Below, piece after piece: positions 59,491 to 64,000 of a stretch of 64,000 nt of DNA (position 1 is the stretch's first letter; every line of letters begins with the position of its first letter). The notes under the pieces were generated by a model that saw only the letters and a program-made list of their open reading frames with translations, made no database searches and was not told the origin of the DNA. The stretch lies in contig NZ_JACCFF010000004.1 of assembly GCF_013449725.1 (NCBI RefSeq), forward strand, positions 370,870-434,869. The letters are read 5' to 3'. This stretch comes from Mycobacteroides sp. LB1. Lineage in GTDB: Bacteria > Actinomycetota > Actinomycetes > Mycobacteriales > Mycobacteriaceae. The position numbers were made by a program, and so were the translations under genes.

Positions 59491-61041
59491 ATGGCGACAC
59501 TAAGGATGCGTAGACCAACTTCCGCTCTGTTCTCACCGCTGCGGGCCACCAGCTCATCGGTATCGCTGCGCTGGCGCGTGATGCTGCTCGCCATGTCGAT
59601 GGTGGCCATGGTCGTGGTGCTCATGGCCGTTGCTTCCTATCTATTGGTGTCGACGGCGTTGTATCGCGATGTCGACAAGCAGCTCAACGATCGCGCCAAC
59701 CTGCTCATCGGTAGCGGGTTGTTGTCGGTGGACCCACGCCGCGCCATCGAGGGCACCGCGTATTCGGCGGACGTCAACGCCAAACTGATCTTCCCGGGGC
59801 TCATCACGTTCTCGGCCACCCAGCAGGGACAGACCATTCCCTACGGTGCGCCCGAGCAGGCGGTGACCCGCGGCGAGCTGGATCAGTCGCTGCGCACCGT
59901 TAATCACCAACGCGTGCTTGCCCTCCGGCTCGACAATGGCAGCACGCTAATCATGGCGAAATCGCTCGACCCCACCGATACGGTGCTGCGGCGGCTGGGC
60001 TGGGTGCTGCTGATCGTCGGCGGCGTGGGTGTCGCGGTGGCAGCCGCGGCCGGAGCCATGGTGGCCGGCACCGGGTTGCGTCCGGTGGCCAGGCTTACCG
60101 ATGCCGCCGAGCGGGTGGCCAGAACCGACGACCTGAGACCCATTGCCGTCACCGGCAGCGACGAACTGGCACGACTCACAGTCAGTTTCAACACGATGTT
60201 GCGCGCACTGGCAGAGTCGCGAGACCGCCAGGCACGGCTGGTGACCGACGCAGGCCATGAGCTGCGCACCCCGTTGACCTCGCTGCGCACCAATACGGAG
60301 CTGCTGATGGCCTCGATGCAGCCGGGCGCCCCGCGGCTGCCCGATGAGGAGATGGAGGCGCTGCAGACCGATGTGATGGCCCAGATCGAGGAATTGTCTA
60401 CGTTGGTGGGCGATTTGGTCGATCTCGCGCGTGGCGACGGCGCCGATATTGTGCACGAGCCGGTGGACCTGGTCGAGGTGGTAGAGGGAACTTTGGAACG
60501 AGTTCGCCGCCGCCGCAACGACATCGAATTCGATGTCGTCATGCAGCCCTGGCAGGTGTACGGCGATGCGGCGGGATTGTCACGGGCGGTTCTCAACCTG
60601 CTCGACAACGCGGCGAAGTGGAGCCCATCGGGAACTGCGGTGTCGGTGCGGCTGGCCCAGGTTGACGCCGCGCATGCCGAGCTGGTGATTTCCGATCGGG
60701 GCCCCGGGATCCCGCCTGCTGAACGTGATCTGGTCTTCGAGCGGTTCTACCGGGCCACCCCGGCCCGGGGAATGCCGGGATCCGGTTTGGGGTTGGCCAT
60801 TGTGAAACAGGTTGTGCTGAAACATGGTGGTGCCATCAAGGTCGAGGAGACAGAGCCGGGTGCGCTGGTGGACGATAACCCGGCTCCGGGGACGTCAATG
60901 CACGTGCTTCTTCCAGGCCGGCCCGGGCACGTCGGGTCTGGAGATATGGGAGACGCGAGCGGGCGCCGGAACTCTGTGCCAAAGACGAGACAGATCTCAG
61001 TGGATTCTCAGTCCGCTCCGGCAGCGTGGCACTCGAGCTAG
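59491..61041 (+). CDS. mprB: Sensor histidine kinase MprB
   Basis: The 516-aa kinase has two membrane helices flanking an extracytoplasmic loop of about 110 residues (LRWRVMLLAMSMVAMVVVLMAVASYLLV; VLLIVGGVGVAVAAAAGAMV), a HAMP linker, the DHp motif DAGHELRTPLTSLR with His256, and the ATPase N-box (VLNLLDNAAKWSP), G1 (ISDRGPGIP) and G2 (GSGLGLAIVKQV). It senses envelope stress such as SDS and unfolded proteins in M. tuberculosis. Its 3' end contains a second CTCAG pair that is probably the pepD control site. Confidence 0.97.
   Translation: MATLRMRRPTSALFSPLRATSSSVSLRWRVMLLAMSMVAMVVVLMAVASYLLVSTALYRDVDKQLNDRANLLIGSGLLSVDPRRAIEGTAYSADVNAKLIFPGLITFSATQQGQTIPYGAPEQAVTRGELDQSLRTVNHQRVLALRLDNGSTLIMAKSLDPTDTVLRRLGWVLLIVGGVGVAVAAAAGAMVAGTGLRPVARLTDAAERVARTDDLRPIAVTGSDELARLTVSFNTMLRALAESRDRQARLVTDAGHELRTPLTSLRTNTELLMASMQPGAPRLPDEEMEALQTDVMAQIEELSTLVGDLVDLARGDGADIVHEPVDLVEVVEGTLERVRRRRNDIEFDVVMQPWQVYGDAAGLSRAVLNLLDNAAKWSPSGTAVSVRLAQVDAAHAELVISDRGPGIPPAERDLVFERFYRATPARGMPGSGLGLAIVKQVVLKHGGAIKVEETEPGALVDDNPAPGTSMHVLLPGRPGHVGSGDMGDASGRRNSVPKTRQISVDSQSAPAAWHSS
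60996..61011 (+). promoter_or_regulatory. MprA box within the 3' end of mprB, before pepD
   Basis: CTCAG at 60996-61000 and 61007-61011, 11 bp apart, lie 70 bp before the pepD start and inside the mprB reading frame. The spacing matches the box upstream of mprA, suggesting separate MprA control of pepD. Confidence 0.65.
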
Positions 61042-61082
61042 TCGATCTTGAACGCCTATGAAGGACGTGTGAGGAAGCAGCT

Positions 61083-62417
61083 ATGACCAACGACCCCCAC
61101 GGCAGCTGGGCCTACCGGCCGTCCGGCCCCTACTCCGGGCAACAGGGGCACCAGGCGCCGACCCACCACGCCCAATCCGGTCATCACTACCAGGGACAGC
61201 CTTACGGCTACCCGCAGCAGGGGGCCGGCCAGCCGCCGAATCAGCATCGCCCGGCGGGGCAGCCGCCGCGTCAGCAGCAAGCCGAGCAGCCGCGGGGGAG
61301 GCGCACCGGCGGGCTCATCGTGGGTGCCGTCGCCCTGGCCGTGGTGTCGGGTGGCCTGGGCGGGACAGTGGGTGCCGTTGTCGCCGACCGCCAGCACAAG
61401 TCACCTGCCGTCACCAGCAGTAGTACCGGTCTGACCCCCATCTCGCCCGGGCGCTCGTCGGCCGCGCAGCCGGTCTCCGCGCTACCTGCCGGATCGGTGG
61501 AACAGGTTGCGGCCAAGGTGCTTCCGAGCGTCGTCAAGCTGGAAACGATCATGGGGCGGTCGAGCGAGGAGGGATCCGGGGTGATCCTCTCCGCCGATGG
61601 CTTGGTGCTCACCAACGCGCATGTCGTCCAGGCGGCCGTGGAGCCCGGCGCCAAGACCACCGCCACCGTCGCGGGCGGAAAGCACTCACCCTTCACCGTG
61701 GTCGGGATCGATCCCGCCACGGATATCGCCGTCGTGCGGATCGGCGGAGCCTCGGGTCTGACGCCCGTGGCGATCGGATCTTCCGCGAATCTGGTTGTGG
61801 GACAGTCGGTTGTCGCGATCGGTTCCCCGCTTGGCCTCGATGGCACGGTGACCACCGGCATCGTCAGCTCGCTGAACCGCCCGGTGTTCACGGCGGGACA
61901 AGCGGGCAACCAGGACACCGTGCTGGACGCCATCCAGACCGATGCCGCCATCAACCCGGGCAACTCCGGTGGCGCCTTGGTCAACCTGAACGGTGAGCTG
62001 GTGGGGATCAACTCCGCCATCGCCACCATGGGCGGTGATTCCAGCGGAGAGACGCAGGGCGGATCGATCGGTCTGGGCTTCGCGATCCCGGTCGACCAGG
62101 CGAAGCGGATCGCCGATCAGCTCATCGCAAGCGGCCACGCCACCCACGCGTCGCTGGGCGTCCGGGTGGGCAACGAGAAGGAAATCCAGGGTGCCAGGAT
62201 CGTCGAGGTGGTCGCCGGTGGTGCCGCCGAAAAGGCCGGGATACCCAACGGTTCGGTCGTGACGAAGGTGGACAACCGCGCGGTGAGCAGCGCCGACGGA
62301 CTTGTCGCGGCCGTGCGATCCAAGGCTCCCGGTGACAAGGTGACGCTGACGTACTCCGACGGCAACGGCGGACCGGAGAAGACGGCCGACGTGATACTGG
62401 GTGAGGTCGCCCGATGA
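61083..62417 (+). CDS. pepD: HtrA-like serine protease PepD
   Basis: The 444-aa protein has a Gln/His/Pro-rich cytoplasmic N-terminus, a membrane anchor (GGLIVGAVALAVVSGGLGGTVGAVVA), a trypsin-like domain with catalytic His180 (TNAHVV), Asp214 (PATDIAVVR) and Ser295 (NPGNSGGALV), and a C-terminal PDZ domain (SLGVRVGNEKEIQGARIVEVV...AGIPNGSVVTKVDNRAV). It degrades or refolds damaged envelope proteins and feeds back on MprAB signalling in M. tuberculosis (Rv0983). Confidence 0.96.
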   Translation: MTNDPHGSWAYRPSGPYSGQQGHQAPTHHAQSGHHYQGQPYGYPQQGAGQPPNQHRPAGQPPRQQQAEQPRGRRTGGLIVGAVALAVVSGGLGGTVGAVVADRQHKSPAVTSSSTGLTPISPGRSSAAQPVSALPAGSVEQVAAKVLPSVVKLETIMGRSSEEGSGVILSADGLVLTNAHVVQAAVEPGAKTTATVAGGKHSPFTVVGIDPATDIAVVRIGGASGLTPVAIGSSANLVVGQSVVAIGSPLGLDGTVTTGIVSSLNRPVFTAGQAGNQDTVLDAIQTDAAINPGNSGGALVNLNGELVGINSAIATMGGDSSGETQGGSIGLGFAIPVDQAKRIADQLIASGHATHASLGVRVGNEKEIQGARIVEVVAGGAAEKAGIPNGSVVTKVDNRAVSSADGLVAAVRSKAPGDKVTLTYSDGNGGPEKTADVILGEVAR

Positions 62418-62950
62418 CTCAGATGTCCGCGCGAGCGGTTACCGTTGCTTCCATGTCAGAGCTTGAGGCGGGACCGGTGGGGCGATCTCTGGTCGTCATT
62501 GTCAACGACAGGACGGCGCATGGTGACCAGGACACCACCGGTCCGCTCGTTACCGAGCTGCTTTCCGAGGCCAGAATCGTGGTCGACGGTGTGGTGGCTG
62601 TCGAGGGGGACCTGGCTGAGATTCAGAACGCCGTCAATCTCGCGGTCATCGGCGGTGTTGATCTGGTGGTGACCGTGGGTGGCACCGGTGTCACCCCGCG
62701 CGATGTCACCCCCGAGGCCACTCAGCCGCTGCTCGACCGTGAGCTGCTCGGCATTGCCGAGGCCATCCGGTCTTCCGGGCTCGCGGCCGGTGTCACCGAG
62801 GCAGGTCTGTCGCGTGGAGTGGCGGGCATTTCTGGGAGCACCCTGGTGGTCAACATTGCGGGAACCCGTGCTGCGGTGCGCGACGGGATGGCCACGCTCA
62901 CGCCGATGGCGATTCAGATCATCGAGCAGCTATCTAGCTTGGAGATCTGA
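62414..62950 (+). CDS. moaB2: MoaB/MogA-family molybdopterin adenylyltransferase-like protein
   Basis: The 178-aa protein has the MoaB/Mog fold: SLVVIVNDRTAHGDQDTTGPLVTELL, the conserved VTVGGTGVTPRDVTPEATQPLLDRELLGIAEAIR (in parts) and GVAGISGSTLVVNIAGTRAAVRDG. It matches M. tuberculosis MoaB2 (Rv0984), which follows pepD there as well; its role in molybdenum cofactor synthesis is inferred. Start ATG 62414 overlaps the pepD stop by 4 bp, so it belongs to the mprA operon. Confidence 0.92.
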   Translation: MTQMSARAVTVASMSELEAGPVGRSLVVIVNDRTAHGDQDTTGPLVTELLSEARIVVDGVVAVEGDLAEIQNAVNLAVIGGVDLVVTVGGTGVTPRDVTPEATQPLLDRELLGIAEAIRSSGLAAGVTEAGLSRGVAGISGSTLVVNIAGTRAAVRDGMATLTPMAIQIIEQLSSLEI

Positions 62951-62983
62951 CCGGGTGCCGTCCCCTGAGGGCCGTAGATGTGA

Positions 62984-63007
62984 CCTTCACCACGAAAGTG
63001 GCGAAGG
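62984..63007. other. Hairpin after moaB2
   Basis: CCTTC-a-CCAC (62984-62993) pairs with GTGG-c-GAAGG (62998-63007) across a GAAA tetraloop. It is 30 bp after the moaB2 stop. There is no U-tract; it may be a terminator-like or leader structure for the small ORF that follows. Confidence 0.5.
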
Positions 63008-63026
63008 GGGAACAAGCGCCAGCAAT

Positions 63027-63158
63027 GTGGATATCGAGCAAATTTTTGGCCAGACCATGCCGTCCTTGGGGCCAGATGAACGCGACATGAACGATTCGCA
63101 CGGCACTCATGAGGGCGATCGGTGGTTGCGCGATAACGTTCCGCCCCACCACCGCTAA
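63027..63158 (+). CDS. Small protein (43 aa), possible
   Basis: A GTG at 63027 opens a 43-codon frame: VDIEQIFGQTMPSLGPDERD, then MNDSHGTHEGDRWLRDNVPPHHR. The C-terminal DRWLRDNVPPHH pattern resembles those of other small actinobacterial proteins, which supports coding, but the start could also be an internal ATG. GGGGGA lies 15 bases upstream, too far for good spacing. It is soluble and highly charged. Function is unknown. Confidence 0.45.
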   Translation: MDIEQIFGQTMPSLGPDERDMNDSHGTHEGDRWLRDNVPPHHR

Positions 63159-63462
63159 GTAATCCCCGCATATAGGACGCGTAAATACGGCAGGTCGCAG
63201 ATCTCCGATACCCATCCGGGGTGACGGTTCCCCCGAAGTCGCAAGCTGTTTCCTGGCAAACCCCTCGTTCACGCAATTGTTAACTCTGGGATGTCTTGGG
63301 TTCGGCTAACTTCCGGTTGGTGGGCCTGCCCGGAGTGCGGTGATTTAGGGGTGAACAGAACGCTGGTTCAGATTGCCGCGCCGTCACCGTGCCGATATCG
63401 TCCATCCTGTCCGTCGCTTAGGAATTTCTCATGTTCGCCATGAGGAGACTGATAGGAACCGA
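63159..63462. other. Porin upstream region
   Basis: About 300 bp with no convincing gene; a reverse frame at 62934-63272 appears to be chance. A short palindrome CTCATG-TTCGC-CATGAG (63428-63444) lies 18 bp before the porin start, overlapping its ribosome binding region, and could form a leader hairpin. Confidence 0.4.
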
Positions 63463-64000
63463 ATGAAGCTGTTGGGCAAGGTATCGGGCGGGGCCCGCCG
63501 TGGTGTGTTGGCGGCTGGCGCCTTAGTCATGACTCTTGTTGCTCTCTTTGCGACGGCGGCGACTGCGCAAGCCGGTCTGGATGATGAGCTGACTCTGGTG
63601 GATGGCAAGGGGCGCACGCTCAGGGTTCAGCAGTGGGACACCTTCTTGAATGGTGTGTTTCCGTTGGACCGCAACCGCCTGACGCGCGAGTGGTTCCACT
63701 CGGGCCGCGCGGTCTATGAGGTGACGGGTCCGGGTGCCGATGCCTTCGAGGGCACCCTGGAGCTGGGCTACCAGGTGGGTTACCCGTGGTCGTTGGGCGT
63801 GGGGCTTAACTTCAACTACACGACCCCGAATACCTCGATTCTCTACGGTATTCCGAACGCCTTCGGTGGTTCTCCGGAAGCCTCGTACATTCAGACCACC
63901 AACCTGCTGCCATCGGCCGGTATCAACGTGGACCTGGGCAATGGCCCCGGTATCCAGGAAGTTGCCACCTTCTCCGTTGCCATCGCCGGCCCCAAGGGTG
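63463..64000 (+). CDS. mspA: MspA-type porin (truncated by window end)
   Basis: The visible 179 residues start at ATG 63463 and show a signal peptide (LAAGALVMTLVALFATAATAQA) and a mature part nearly identical in pattern to MspA: GLDDELTLVDGKGRTLRVQQWDTFLNGVFPLDRNRLTREWFHSGRA, FEGTLELGYQVGYPWSLGVGLNFNYTTPN, VDLGNGPGIQEVATFSVAIAG (in parts). MspA octamers form the main outer-membrane channel for small hydrophilic solutes in rapid growers. The remaining C-terminal part lies beyond the window. Confidence 0.95.
   Translation, partial: MKLLGKVSGGARRGVLAAGALVMTLVALFATAATAQAGLDDELTLVDGKGRTLRVQQWDTFLNGVFPLDRNRLTREWFHSGRAVYEVTGPGADAFEGTLELGYQVGYPWSLGVGLNFNYTTPNTSILYGIPNAFGGSPEASYIQTTNLLPSAGINVDLGNGPGIQEVATFSVAIAGPKG

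Noticed and set aside
1..64000. CRISPR arrays, prophage, insertion sequences
   Set aside because: No regularly spaced direct repeats, transposase, integrase or flanking target duplications were seen in the window.

Overview
The window is high-GC, densely coded DNA from a rapidly growing mycobacterium. Evidence for this is an MspA-type porin at the right edge, the MprA/MprB/PepD/MoaB2 block, PerM upstream of purN-purH, a divergent ku/ligD pair, an MPT63-like antigen, GTG and leaderless-looking starts, and gene order that follows the M. tuberculosis Rv0937c-Rv0984 region with insertions. The porin together with this layout suggests the M. abscessus-chelonae group. That placement is inference, and the species cannot be fixed from the sequence alone.

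Layout. 1-10 kb is accessory: an MFS exporter, two small secreted Trp/Asp/Arg/Gly-rich proteins, an MpaB-like oxygenase with a divergent TetR, an MPT63-like protein with a Pro/Ala tail, a protein with an Imm63-like C-terminus, a cyanase unit that includes an unlisted 42-aa membrane protein, and an OhrR-like MarR. 10-14 kb holds mntH and the NHEJ pair ku/ligD. 14-20 kb holds an AurF-like diiron oxygenase unit with TetR, cobF, an Fpg/Nei glycosylase, an SDR, ppk2 and a PPOX protein. 20-27 kb holds ctaD, a beta-hydroxyacid dehydrogenase/VOC pair facing a CGNR regulator, a COG0523 GTPase behind a Zur-like box, and a DapA-like/class II aldolase pair facing an XRE-cupin regulator. 27-37 kb holds exported msrB, pgi, chorismate mutase, uvrD1, an M23 peptidase and sucCD. 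37-45 kb holds F420/FMN oxidoreductases flanking a KstR-like box, a 34-kDa-antigen-like protein and perM-purN-purH.

45-49 kb is the most unusual part. A BacA/SbmA-type ABC transporter is followed by an unlisted 25-aa acidic peptide with a good ribosome binding site, a very strong hairpin, and a cupin/JmjC-fold oxygenase. This is the arrangement of a small ribosomal-peptide (RiPP) locus and is the leading candidate for an undescribed system. 49-58 kb is a tight six-gene catabolic operon (AtuA-like, fadE13, accD2, accA2, fadE12, echA) resembling acyclic terpenoid or branched acyl-CoA degradation. 58-64 kb holds rpmF, the envelope-stress system mprA-mprB-pepD-moaB2 with CTCAG-repeat MprA boxes, a 43-aa small ORF and the truncated porin.

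No tRNA, rRNA, IS element, prophage or CRISPR array was seen. DNA-repair genes cluster functionally: ku, ligD and uvrD1 (a Ku-dependent helicase in mycobacteria) all lie here, with a DNA-damage-type promoter motif before uvrD1. Several divergent gene pairs carry clean palindromic operators next to their regulators.
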